From the NCBI GenBank assembly GCA_016748015.1, contig JAAOMT010000128.1, positions 7,538 through 71,537 of the forward strand: a stretch of DNA of 64,000 nt. Reading direction: 5' to 3'. Shown one piece after another: positions 1-11,377 of the stretch (position 1 is the stretch's first letter; each line of letters opens with the position of its first letter). Position numbers and translations under genes: made by a program. Source of the stretch: Geosiphon pyriformis (taxonomy: Eukaryota > Glomeromycota > Glomeromycetes > Archaeosporales > Geosiphonaceae). The notes beneath the pieces were generated by a model. It did no database searches, had not been told where the DNA came from, and saw nothing but the letters and a program-made list of their open reading frames with translations.

Positions 1-5
1 CAACT

Positions 6-375
6 TGTTGTAGTACTAGTCTATGAACTTGCACTTTTTCTCTTTGCTTAAATTTCAGCAAACTAAAGATACATTTTGATGAACTACAAGTTATTTTACT
101 GAACTATTGATTAATTTGGGTGAACTATTCATAATTTCAGCAAATTTCTGTAAATTTCGGCAAATTTTTGAATGTTACAAAGTTCAGGGTATTGTGTAAT
201 TTGATCATCCTACTTTCTGTTATACTAATTAGATTATTTTAATTAAATCGTAATATGTGATAATTGATTAAATAATAAATGATAATTTGAAATGATATTA
301 ATATACTAATGAATTATAGGAATTATAAGGGTAATTTCATGTTAATTAATAGTTAAAATTTTACTAATAACAACA
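6..375. repeat. LTR-like dispersed repeat, copy 1
   Basis: This 370 bp AT-rich block recurs at 28,901-29,261 in the same orientation. Both copies start with TGTTGT and end with ACAACA, the TG...CA inverted ends expected of a retrotransposon LTR. The right edge falls inside a minus-strand LINE ORF1 fragment and ends its reading frame, so the repeat inserted into that LINE. The flanks (CAACT on the left, CTTGG on the right) show no target duplication, so I cannot tell a solo LTR from one end of a larger element running off the window. Its coding strand is unknown. Confidence 0.55.
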
Positions 376-672
376 CTTGGTAACAATCCTTTTGGGATCT
401 TTAAGCATCATATCAGTATCAATACTACCAGACTCTTCTCCACTTTTTTGCCTGAAGCTAATTTCTTTAACCAGACATTCTTCCTCCATGTCAATGCTAT
501 CAGACTTAGTGGTATCACCAGTTTTTGAATTCCATGAACGACTATTCTGAATCTTAGAACCAACAACCTTACCACCAGAACTATCTTCTAATACACCATC
601 TCTCCTCTTCTTCCTTGGAAGAATAGGCTTGAAGCCATCATTAGAACCAAAAACTTTAGCAGTCTTTTTCAT
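364..672 (-). pseudogene. 5' fragment of a LINE ORF1, truncated by the LTR-like repeat
   Basis: About 98 codons of a hydrophilic protein with a basic KKRR stretch and an acidic MEEECLV motif. I recall this as the N-terminus of ORF1-type proteins of Rhizophagus LINEs (not checked here). The frame reads through DPKRIVTK and then enters the LTR-like repeat at 375, which supplies the last residues (CCY) and the stop. No RRM, zinc knuckle or ORF2 follows in the window. It is a decayed element fragment, not a host gene. Confidence 0.55.
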
Positions 673-739
673 AACAGCAATACTACAGCCAATAGTAGCT
701 TCGTAGTGAAGAATAAAGGATTTGGATTTATCATACTGA

Positions 740-2460
740 ATTGTGAAAATAACTTCTTTTTCAAAAAACTTTGACTCTTTTTTGGGAATTTTGGATAAAG
801 AAAAGAAAGAAGTTTGTATATATTTTTATTTTATAATTAATATTTTTGAATATTATTATTTAAATTAAATATAATTATACTATTACTTAAAAATCAATAA
901 ATTTTTTGTATTAGTTAATAGTTTTAAAAATTAATTTATTGAATAATTTTTTGGTAATATTGTTTAAATATTTATAAATATAAAAATTTTGTTAATAAAT
1001 TTAAATTTTAAATCTTTTTATTTTAGTATAAATATATTTATATTGAATTTTTTTGAAAAAATACTATATATTTGTTTTAAAAAAATAATATTTTTAAAAT
1101 AAAACAATTATTAGATAAATTTAATAATATTTTAAATTGAAAAACTTTTAAAAAATAAAAAAATTTAATTATTAATTAATTTGTTTTTTATATAAAGTTT
1201 TTGAAATTGTATTATAATTTTTTTTTATATATTGGTTTTTATAAATAGTATTAACAAAAATATTTAGATATTTTGTGAATTTTTAATTTGTTTTTAATTT
1301 GAAAAGAATTTTTATATAAAAATTTAATATTTGGATTTTATTATTATTAAAAATAGTATTGCTGTATTTTTTAATAAATTTAAAGTTAATTTAAAAACCA
1401 AAATTTATAGTTTGTTATTTTTTATATTGATTAAACTTTATATTATTGGTTTGATTTTAAATATTATGCTTAAATTTTATTTAATAAACATTTATATAAA
1501 TAGTTAAATTATTATTAATATGTGTAAATTTAAGTTAAACAGTTTTAAAACCAATTTTTATTACAATTATTAATTAAAAAAACATTAAATTGGATTTTGA
1601 TTAAAAAAAATTTGTCAATAAATTAATTTAAAATTAAAATTTTTAAAAATAAAATAATTAATATTATAACTAATAAAACTACAAATTTATTTTTATTTTA
1701 TTTTTTTTATAATATTTCTAATAAGTTTTTAGTTGATTTAAATAATTTGGCTGTTTTAAATAATATTAAAAGATTTATTTATTATATATATAATACTATT
1801 AATTATATTTATTAAAAAATTTATTAAGGATTAAATTTATTAATATTTTAATCATAAAAAATATTAATTAAAGATTAATGTTTTTGGTTTATTATTCAAA
1901 TTCTTATATATTGGTTAAATATACTAATAAAATTTAATTAGTTTATATATATATATTATAAAAGCTTTTTATAAAAGATTGTTAATTATTATCAAAAAAT
2001 AATTTTATAATTCTTTATATTTAAGTATTAAATATGTTTATTATAAAAAAGTTGAATTTTTTAATTACATATTTTTTATTTAAAAACTGGTTATTTAAAA
2101 AACTATTCTGCTTAACTATTTTAATCTTTGAAAAAATTTGGTTTGTATTTTTTTTGGTATTTTTTCAGTGTTATAGCTCTTGTTTAATTATGTTAAAGAT
2201 AATCAGTTTTATATAACTTTTTGTAAAAATTTCATTTTTTGAGAATGATATAAGAAAACTATAAGAATTTTTGAAAATACAAAGTTTATACATATTAAGC
2301 TTGTTAATTTGTTTAAAGTATAACTATTGCTTACAAAGAAGTTATGTAATTGTTATATATTAAATACAGATCAAATTTAAATAATGTTGGTTTATTCTGT
2401 AGAATAAAATATGTTGTTAGTTATTTGTCTAAGAATGTTATTTACTTATTAGATATTTTT
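740..2460. other. AT-rich desert without supported genes
   Basis: Almost pure A/T sequence with homopolymer runs. The only ORF of any length (2,034-2,216, 60 codons) is low-complexity Phe/Leu/Ile. Because a LINE 3' tail follows directly, part of this stretch may be a fully decayed LINE body in plus orientation, but I could not align it by eye. Confidence 0.5.
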
Positions 2461-2499
2461 GATTATTGTAAGAAATGTCTGTTTTTTCTTGGGTATTGG

Positions 2500-2656
2500 T
2501 AATAATGTTTCTGTCGTTATAGATGCATAGTATAGTTTTGGCTGGTTCGAGTGGTTGGTTATGTATAGATAACACATGAGTCATGTCTTTAGAATATTCA
2601 TTGTAAATAGTGGTTGGGCATCACTCGTTAATAATAATAATAATAATAATAATAAA
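2500..2656 (+). repeat. LINE-family 3' tail with (AAT)n end
   Basis: The sequence resembles the terminal ~110 bp of the LINE at 18,010-18,135: a gagtggttggtta block followed by agtggttgggcatcactcgtt. It ends in about nine AAT repeats (2,629-2,656), a typical simple-repeat LINE terminus. It lies about 330 bp upstream of the SEC24 start codon. The element body upstream is unrecognisable. Confidence 0.6.
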
Positions 2657-2984
2657 TATATATTTTACATTAAATACAGCTAAATATTTGTAATACAATT
2701 CAGGATCGGGATCTTTTTTAGTTTTCTAACCTAACCTGATGATCAATAAAATCTAATGCCATGTGATTCAAATGTTAACCAATAAAATAAAAACTAGTTG
2801 CAAACTGAACGATTCGATTTATGAGTTCGAAATTTTTGGTATTTTGACTTTACCTTAACGTAAAAGTAGGAGTAAGAAAGATCTTTCAAAAAAGTGAGCA
2901 GAATTAAGAATTAAAACTTATTCCCAAAGTTAAAAAGAATTTTCCCATTCTCATTAAAGATCTACCAGACCAGGAGTTTTACAA

Positions 2985-5900
2985 ATGTACGCTCAACCCC
3001 CACCTGCCTCTGACCCCCAGCAGCCTTCGCAGCGTCCCATTGGTAACGCACAGCAGCAACCACTTCCTAATTCTCGAATAGGTGCAGGAGCACCACCTCC
3101 AGGCTGGCGACCTGGTCCAAACCAACCTCCTCGCCCACCTCCTTATCAACAAGGTGCTCCTGGTGGTCCGATTGCTGTTAGACCTCCTTTACAGCCAGGA
3201 CAGCGCCCACCTATTAATTCGTTTCCAGCTTCACAACGACCACTCCTACCAACAGGTTATTGTTCATCAAATAAAAGCAAAATTTCCCGTTTTTAATTTA
3301 GCATCTCTTGTGAATAGATCAAATATAGTTTTTATTTTAGAGTTATATTTTCAACATATATCAATTATTGAAAGGATTAATAGACACATGGGACTATTTT
3401 TTGATAATGAGTTGATATTTTTTGGAAGTCCTAATAAAACTTTTGTTACTTTGATTTTTTATAATTTTTATCAAGTACCCAGACCACCTATAGGTCCAGG
3501 TCAATCTATCCCATCTGGCGGATCTCAACCCCTTTATCCAGGGCAACGACCCACTGTGTCTACCCCTCCACCTGGTTTACCCCTAAATTCCGGATATCAA
3601 CAAACAAATCCTACGAATCTAGCAATGTCACATCAATACACTCCTGGACCGTTAAATTCTTCAGCCACTGCTGGCCGACTTCCTCAAACATCAGATGGAA
3701 TTAACGTTGACAATGTCACAGATCGAATGGGAAATTTGGCATTAAATCAAGTTGCAGGGATTCCACCTCAAACTTCATCTCAATACGAGGTAATTATTTT
3801 CAAATTTATAAGAAATAAAAGGTTCAAAAATATTTTATTGATACAGAACCCATTGCAAACATTTGTGCTTGTCAAATTCTAGCAAAACCTCAAACCGCAA
3901 CATAAAAAAACTCAACGCGTACATCACCACCTAACTACAGAAATAAATACATCAGCATACCCTATTTCGACTTCAACGCAACCATATGGACAACAAGCCC
4001 CTCCAAACATGTATAATGGAAGTAGTGCAGGTCAAACTAATCTCCAACAACCGTTATATAATCCAATGGTCCCACAACCCCCTAACCCTGGACAAACCCA
4101 AGTAATCCATCAACCCCAATTTATTCAACCGGGTCAGGTGCCTGGTGTTCAACAACCACCATCAACCCAGCGTCCAGCCTCAATGTCTGGTCCTCGCTCT
4201 AGGATTGATCCAAATCAAATTCCTTCTCCTGTGGTTGTGCAAGAGCAAGATCAGCTATCATTTGAGGAGCAACCATATCTAACCTCTTCCAGAACCAACA
4301 TACCTCTGGCCAGCACAGATTTCCAAGCAATCGATGAAGGTATTGTTTCTTATAAATATAAATCATCTTTGAAATTATATTTAAATTAATCCGGTTTATA
4401 TTGACTCAGGAAATTCAAATCCTCGTTTTATGAGATTGACATTGTATTCAATTCCGAATACAGAAGACTTGCTTCAAACATCTCATCTACCTCTGGGGGT
4501 TGTTTTACAGCCTCTCGCTAAGTTGAGATATGACGAGGTAAATTATTTATAGTAAGAAAGATTTTTTAACTATTATCATCGAAATTAATCAATATTATTA
4601 ATTCTGCAGGCTCCCTTAAAAACTGTGGATTTTGGTGAAAACGGTCCCGTGCGATGTAGACGGTGTAAATCTTACATAAATCCCTTCGTAATATTTTTGG
4701 ATGGTGGTCAACGTTTCATTTGTAACATGTGCCAATTCTCTAATGAAGGTTCGCTCCTATACCTATTACCTTCTCTTCATATTAGCTAATAACATTGAGT
4801 TTCATTATATTATTTAATTACATCCTTATATCAGTTCCTCCTGAATACTTTTGTAATTTGGATATGAGTGGTCGAAGAGCAGATTGGGAACAAAGACCGG
4901 AATTGCAATTTGGGACTGTAGAATTTACAGTACCTAAGGTAGTGATGATACATGAGTTAGAGATTATTGTTTTCTCGAATTTTATTCCTTGATAACAATG
5001 AAGAATATTTTCATAGGACTATTGGGCACGACCTCCATCTCCCGTTCCATACATTTTCGCTATCGATGTTTCTTGGAATTCAATTAAAACTGGCATGCTT
5101 ACTAAATGCGTTGAAGCTATTAAGGAAATATTGTTCAGCACTCCAAATAGCATTCCTCCGGGTGGAAAAGTTGGAATAATCACTTACGACAAGGATATAC
5201 ATTTTTATAATATTGCGGTAAATTAAGAAATTCTTTTTAACAAAATAATACCACGAAATAACCCTATCAAAATATAATTTCCATATCAAGCCAAATCTCG
5301 AGCAGGCTCAAATGTTGGTTGTCCCGGATATTAACGATGTTTTCGTACCTCTCCATGCTGGATTATTGGTTGATCCAGTAGAGTCAAGGTAGATTAGAAA
5401 TTGAAGTAGTGGGGATCCTCATTTTCATTCACTTATATACCAATCAATTTGCATCGTAAAGAGATGTCATAGAAGGGCTATTGGAATCATTACCGGGAAT
5501 GTTTGCCGAAAATAAAATAAATGAAAGCGTATTAGGAGCTGCGGTCAAAGCTATACATGCTTCTCTGGTAATGAATGGTTTCTATCGGGATTTTTTGAAT
5601 ATCATCTATACCCACATAATCATCAAATTTCTTTTCAATTTAATAGAGTGAAACCGGCGGTAAAGTGATGATTTTCCAAACCTCTCTGCCAATATCTGGT
5701 CCTGGGGCAATTAGGCATCGTGACGATGGCAAATTATATAATAGTGAAAAGGAAAGATCACTTTTTGGTCCACAAGATGGATATTACAAATCAATTGCTG
5801 TTGACTGTGTTGATTCGGGTATCTCGATTGATTTATTCTTATTTCCCATGGCATACATTGATGTAGCCACCATTGGTATATGAATGAGATGAAATATTTT

Positions 5901-7593
5901 TTGCTTGTTTGGTTATCTATCCTTGAGTATCATTTGGTAATTCTCATTTTCAATATTTAGGTTTATTATCTTCCTTAACGGGAGGCGAAACTTATTTCTA
6001 TCCAAATTTCGATTTTCAGAAGGACGGGGAGAAATTTGCAAAGGAGCTGAAGCACAATGTCACAAGAGAATTTGGATATAACGCCTTGATGAGAATACGA
6101 TGCTCTAACGGTAAATTTTGCGAAACTAGAGAATTAAATTCTTTTAACTTACATAAGGTTAATCAATTTTTTAGGGTTAAAGATTGATGATCATTTTGGT
6201 AACTTTAACATGCGCAATTCTACGGATCTTGAGCTTGCCGGGATTGATAGCGATAAAGCTTTTGGTGCTTCACTCAAGTATGACGGTAAGCTTGATGAGA
6301 AGTTGGAAGCTTACATTCAATGTGCACTTTTATATACAACGTCAAGTGGAGAGCGCCGTGTACGAACCCATAATGTTGGGATACCTGTGACAACTTTACT
6401 TGGGAATGTGTTCAGACACGCTGATATTGATACGACAGTGAATTTTTTGGCAAAACAAGGTAAACTTTACAAATATTTAATATGATTTTCTAATTTTGAG
6501 GCTACACTGACAATATCTTGTTATTTATTAATATAGCTGTTGCCAATACTGTTACTAAGCCTTTGCGTGAAATACGTGACCAATTAACTGATAGATGCGT
6601 TAAGATATTGATGTCGTATCGCAAACATTGTGCCTCGGCAAGTTCACCTGGCCAGCTCATTTTACCAGAGTCATTTAAACTACTTCCATTATATGCGTTA
6701 ACGATGTTGAAATCAAAAGCACTTCGTGGTGGTAAGTACCATTTCTTTTCTATTCATTTGAATCAAGTATTCTGAAAGCAAAATTTTCAATAGGAGCCAA
6801 CCTTACGAGTGATACCCGAGTACATTTTATGCGCTTAATAAAAAGCGTGGGAGTAGCAGAAAGTATTGTGCTATTTTATCCAAGGATGCTTCCAGTGCAT
6901 AATTTAACAGAACAGGTTTGTGCAAATAATTTCAATCTTTGGTATTATTCAGTCACTAAATTATCTTGGTTTACTACCTAGGCCGGGCTTCCAGATAGTA
7001 ATGGTAAAGTTAGACTCCCTCCTCTAATACGCGTATCATACGCAAGACTTGAACCTGAAGGAGCATATTTGCTAGGTATATTCATCCTTCGTGTTTTATG
7101 TTCCTGAATGACGGAGTTCAAATGATCCATTACAAATTACATTTTGAAATATTTTATTATCACTATAGAAAACGGCCAAATATTAATATTTTGGCTAGGG
7201 CGTCAAATTTCTCAGGAATTTTTACGCAACGTGTTTGATGTTGATTCCATAGATCACGTTGACCCCAAAATTGTAAATATTTTTCTTTTATCGTAGATTA
7301 TCGTTTATTTTCTAATCTATTCAAATTTGCTTTATAAATCGTGACAATCATAGGCTTCACTTCCTGTTCTCGATAATTCAACCTCAGCACAGATCCGTTC
7401 AATCATTTCTTATCTTCAATCTCAAAGATCCAAATATTTAAGATTTACCATTGCACGAATGCAAATAGATCCTGCTGAAGTAGAATTTAACAGCTTACTG
7501 GTGGAAGATGAAAATAATTTCGCCATGTCTTATGTAGACTATTTATGTTATATCCACAAGCAAATTCAAACAGAAGTAACCATGAGCGATTGA
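2985..7593 (+). CDS. SEC24: Sec24, cargo-binding subunit of the COPII coat
   Basis: Sec24 pairs with Sec23 in the inner COPII coat on ER exit sites and selects cargo. I deduce 17 exons, all GT-AG and in frame: 2985-3255, 3476-3789, 3883-4339, 4410-4537, 4610-4748, 4835-4938, 5017-5217, 5291-5388, 5462-5567, 5647-5875, 5961-6110, 6175-6459, 6537-6731, 6794-6915, 6982-7075, 7169-7272 and 7354-7593, giving 1,078 aa. Residues 1-~350 are Pro/Gln-rich, as in Sec24 N-termini. A zinc ribbon follows (Cys 406, 409, 428, 431; [11 protein letters not shown], then [11 protein letters not shown]). The Sec23/24 trunk starts near [18 protein letters not shown]; then come the beta-sandwich, helical region and C-terminal gelsolin-like domain ([11 protein letters not shown]). 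The ATG at 2985 is the first of the open frame. The acceptor of exon 8 is the least certain (5291 or 5307). Confidence 0.93.
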
Positions 7594-8340
7594 CCTGTAA
7601 TTTTTTAATTGTTTCTTTTCGTGGGGTTATTTTGACTGGGGGAGCAGATTCATGGGTCAAAAAGGGAAATTATTAGTTTTTAGCCAAAATGAGATGGTGG
7701 ATCTCACTCAGATTCCCTTATTTAAATTGACATTTTTGAACGATTTCGACAGGAGTGTTATCATCCTACTTATAAGGCTTCACCTCAAGTTTTGGCCGAA
7801 ATATTTGTATTATATTAAAGTAGACTCAAAATAAAATGTTTTATTTTTTTGTACTTGAATAAAGATCCAAGCTAAAATAATTAAGTGATGATGGATTTTT
7901 GTTCAATGATTGATTTTTTATTAAGAATCAATTTTTATTTTTCTTTGTCATATATTACTTATAATTATCTAACAATATAAAAAAGTAAATTGGGTGCTCC
8001 GCTCGTGTCGGGTCAAATCTGCGATCCGATCCGTCCCGACCTGTCTAATGCGGATCAGATTACCAATTATTCGACATGTTGAAAAAATAAAATTTTTCCG
8101 TCATTAAAATAAAAAGAATTGGTTGAAAATGTTGGGTGAGACGAGAAAATTTTAATTAATGAAAGTCTTAAAGGATTTGTGTTTATCTTTAGGTCTTTTC
8201 ATTTGTTAATTGATCTCATAAAAAATGGGAAAATTCGAATATCTCACAGTTAAGAGTAAATAAAATACATTCGTTAAAATAACAATTTTATTTTATTTTT
8301 CGCCATTATTTAAATAAAAAATATCTTCGTGTTCAGTGTA
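7594..8340. other. 3' flank of SEC24 with a GC-richer island
   Basis: AT-rich 3' UTR and intergenic DNA with AATAAA-like signals near 7,858. At 7,990-8,075 lies a short patch far richer in CpG than its surroundings, with repeated gatccgatccg / cgggtc words. It looks like a small dispersed repeat. No ORF is supported; the 60-codon ORF at 7,652-7,834 has no recognisable features. Confidence 0.4.
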
Positions 8341-8359
8341 TTTGGAAGCTGCCAAACTA

Positions 8360-8610
8360 GGACTAATGATCTGTATTTTCACCTTTTGCTTCTATTACGT
8401 CCTTAACTCTTTTTGGCATTGAATCAAATTAATCGTATACAAAAATCGATTTCAGGGAATTTGTAATTTTTCCACTGAACATTTCTATTGAAAAATGTAC
8501 CCCGAATACTTGGTTTGGTCAAATCAGACTACTTGTCACCAGTTGTCAATCATAAAATCCTGGCTTTTTTTTGTGTTTTGCACTTAATTTTGGCACATAA
8601 TCTATGTTAA
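8360..8610 (-). pseudogene. Tc1/mariner transposase relic with central deletion
   Basis: Reading the minus strand across frames gives pieces typical of Tc1-family transposases. One is a DFMIDNW...QVV.FDQTKYS stretch matching the region around the first catalytic Asp (consensus W..VIWSDESKF). Downstream, FDSMPKRVKDVIEAKG matches the C-terminal LIDSMPRR..AVI.AKGG signature. The two are almost adjacent, so the middle of the catalytic domain (second Asp and Glu) is missing. Several stops and frame changes are present. No terminal inverted repeats were found nearby. Confidence 0.6.
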
Positions 8611-8619
8611 TGGATATAT

Positions 8620-11125
8620 TCTTTATGTTTTTTCATTTTGTTCATAAGAATCTAAAAAAGTGTGTAAATGACCAGATTTTGTCATGTTTATTTTTATAAG
8701 TGTTTAAAACCAAAGCCAAAGCTATTTGCTTTAATAAAGTATATATATTCAGAAACATTTTTTTTTGTGAAATTTGAGACATAAAATAAAAATTAAGTTT
8801 CAAAATTGTACAATATAAAAAAATTAAGTAATAAGAGCTTTAAGTTTTTTTTTGTGTTAAATTCAAACCAATTTGATTTAACCTGTACAAAACATTATAA
8901 ATTAATAAATATTTATGTTATTTTTTATTTATTAATAGTTTTTAATAATAGTAAATACTTTATTATTTTTTATAAATATGTTTAATTTAAATTTTTAATA
9001 AAATAAAATGTATTTCAATATTTATAACAAATTTTACTTAAATAATTACAAAAAATATGATTAAATTTACTAAAAATTCAATTTTTTTAACAATAAATTT
9101 TATTATATTATTAGAGTTGAAAATCATAATTTTTATTAATTATTATATATATTAGCTACTAATATTATATAATTAGCCATCTTATTTTTAGAAAGTAATT
9201 AATAATTTGATTAATAATCTAGTTATTAACTTGACTATTAACCTAATTATTGACTTAATTGTTAACTTAATTAATAATCTAATTGTTAACTTAATTGCTG
9301 ATCTGGTTATTAATTACTTTAAATAATTATATATATAATATATTTTTCGGTTTTAAAAAACATGTTCTAATTTATAAAAGCATGTTCTAATATATAAAAC
9401 ATATCTAAATCAAAGTAATAAAAATTAATTTTTAATATTCAATTTTTTTTAATTTACTTATTTTTTTTTCGATTTTTTTTAAGTATCTAAACTTTTTTGT
9501 AATAAAAAATTATTTGTTAATATTTATTTGTAATTATTAATTTGCAAATTATTAAATAAATATTATTAAAAAATAAAATTAATATCTAATATTAAATTTT
9601 AAAAACACTAATATAAAACATAAAATTATACTATTGTATTATTTTTTATTAATAGTACAGATTATTTTTTTATTTTCAAATTTTTTTGTTATTTTTTAGA
9701 AAAAATAATAATTAAGATATTTTAAGACTAATCTTATATATTAAATTTATATCAATTTAATTTACTTTTTAAAATTGAATTCTTTTTTAATTATTTTTAT
9801 TACCATATAATCCTGTTTTATTTTGCTATTTATTAATTTTTTACTTTAATTTATAATAATATTAAACAAATTTTTAATTTTAATTTATATATTATATATT
9901 AAAAATATATATAATAACAATTTTAAAATTTTAAATTGTTAATTTAGTATTGAATTGTATTTTTGTCTAAAGTTAAATTTTAATGTGCTTTAATAATTAG
10001 TTTATTTAAATATATATAAATTGAATATTAGTTTTACCAAGTTTTATTTTTATAATAAATATTAAATTAAGTACAAATATATTATTATTATTATTATTAT
10101 TATAAATAAAAATCTGTTAGTTAATTAGAATAAAATTAAAAACTATTTTGGTATTATTAACAATAAATATGCAAATATATTTATAAATTTTCTTTGAAAT
10201 CTTTTTTTTTTATATTTTAATATTTAAAAATAATATTTAGTTGTAAAAAACCAATTTATTTTTTAAAATATTTATTATTTTATAAGAAATTTGTTTGGTT
10301 TTGTTGGCTAAAAAATTAAATATATTACAAAGTTTTTAAACAAATTATTAATTTGTAATTTTAATCTAATATATTTAGTTTTGATTTAATATATAATAAA
10401 TATATATATATTAATTTAATAAATTCAGTTTTACTGTTCTTAAATTATATTTTACAAAAACATTACATAAATAATTACCAATTATTTCTAAAAAAATTGT
10501 ATAATTTTTTATATTTAAGTATTATTTGTTTATAATATAAATTGTTAAAAAATTTAAATTAAATTTTTTTATGTAATTTTAATTATATTACTAAAAAAAA
10601 TATTGTTTTTAATATTTTAAATAAATAAATAATTATTTTTGGTTATTTAGTTGTAGATTTTTTAATTATTTAATTATTATATAATATAATTAATTATATA
10701 TAATTATTATTAAAAGTTATATATTAAAAAATTAGTTTTTAAAAACACTTAAAATATTTATTGGTATTTTAAAAGTTTTTATATCTTTATATATAATATA
10801 ATTATTTAATACAAATTAAATATTTAATTACTTAATATTAAATTACAAATATTTTATAAAAACCAAAAATTGTTAATTAATAATACATTAGATTTGTTAA
10901 TTGTTTATGATTTATTTTTAAGTAATTTTGTTATTAATATCTATAAATTTAGTTTTAATTATAATATTTTAGTTAATTTTAATTTTTTAGTTTTAATATT
11001 TTTTAGTTTTTATAATAACAATTGTGTTTTTTGTAATATAAGTTTATAATATTGTTTTAACTAATTTAAATAATTGATTATATATAAAAAACATAAAATA
11101 TATTTATTTTAAAATTTTATATAAT
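8620..11125. other. AT-rich desert
   Basis: About 2.5 kb of extreme A/T bias with no ORF over 60 codons and a short (ATT)n run at 10,081-10,104. It is probably decayed repeat DNA, since recognisable element ends flank it on both sides, but no family could be assigned by eye. Confidence 0.45.
9180..9315. repeat. Degenerate short tandem repeat
   Basis: Roughly ten imperfect units of about 12-15 bp built around ttaacttaatt / ttaataatct in direct tandem order. The period is visible despite drift. No coding potential. Confidence 0.5.
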
Positions 11126-11265
11126 TATATATTAATAAATAAAATTTAATTGTTATTTAGTATACAGAAACAGAATAATATTTATAAATTAAACATAATT
11201 TATGTATTTTTTATATGTAATTAGCTATTTAAATTAATTAATATAATAATCTTTTATAATTCTTG
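11125..11265 (-). repeat. Decayed LINE 3' tail, minus orientation
   Basis: The segment tgttatttagtatacag followed by ttatatgtaattagctattta matches, in AT-degraded form, the minus-strand 3' tail of the LINE relic at 61,685-61,790 (ctatttaatatacag, then tacatgtaaccagttattta). It abuts the 5' end of the plus-strand LINE at 11,290, which suggests that the younger LINE inserted into, or next to, an older copy. Confidence 0.45.
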
Positions 11266-11377
11266 TTTTTTCTTATATATTATAAAATAATAGTTTTTAC
11301 TGATAGAATAGCTTTTTTTTTCCCTTTTCCCTTTTTTTACTTCAGTTATTTCTCTTAATACGCTTCTCTTTGTTGCC

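Noticed and set aside
6..375. A complete LTR retrotransposon spanning 6-29,261 between the two LTR-like copies
   Set aside because: The interval contains SEC24 and several unrelated elements, no matching target duplication was found, and the copies differ substantially; they are separate insertions.
2034..2216. 60-codon ORF in the AT desert
   Set aside because: Phe/Leu/Ile-only composition expected by chance in AT-rich DNA.
5080..5289. Minus-strand ORF inside SEC24
   Set aside because: Antisense to a well-supported Sec24 exon and intron; no domain recognised.
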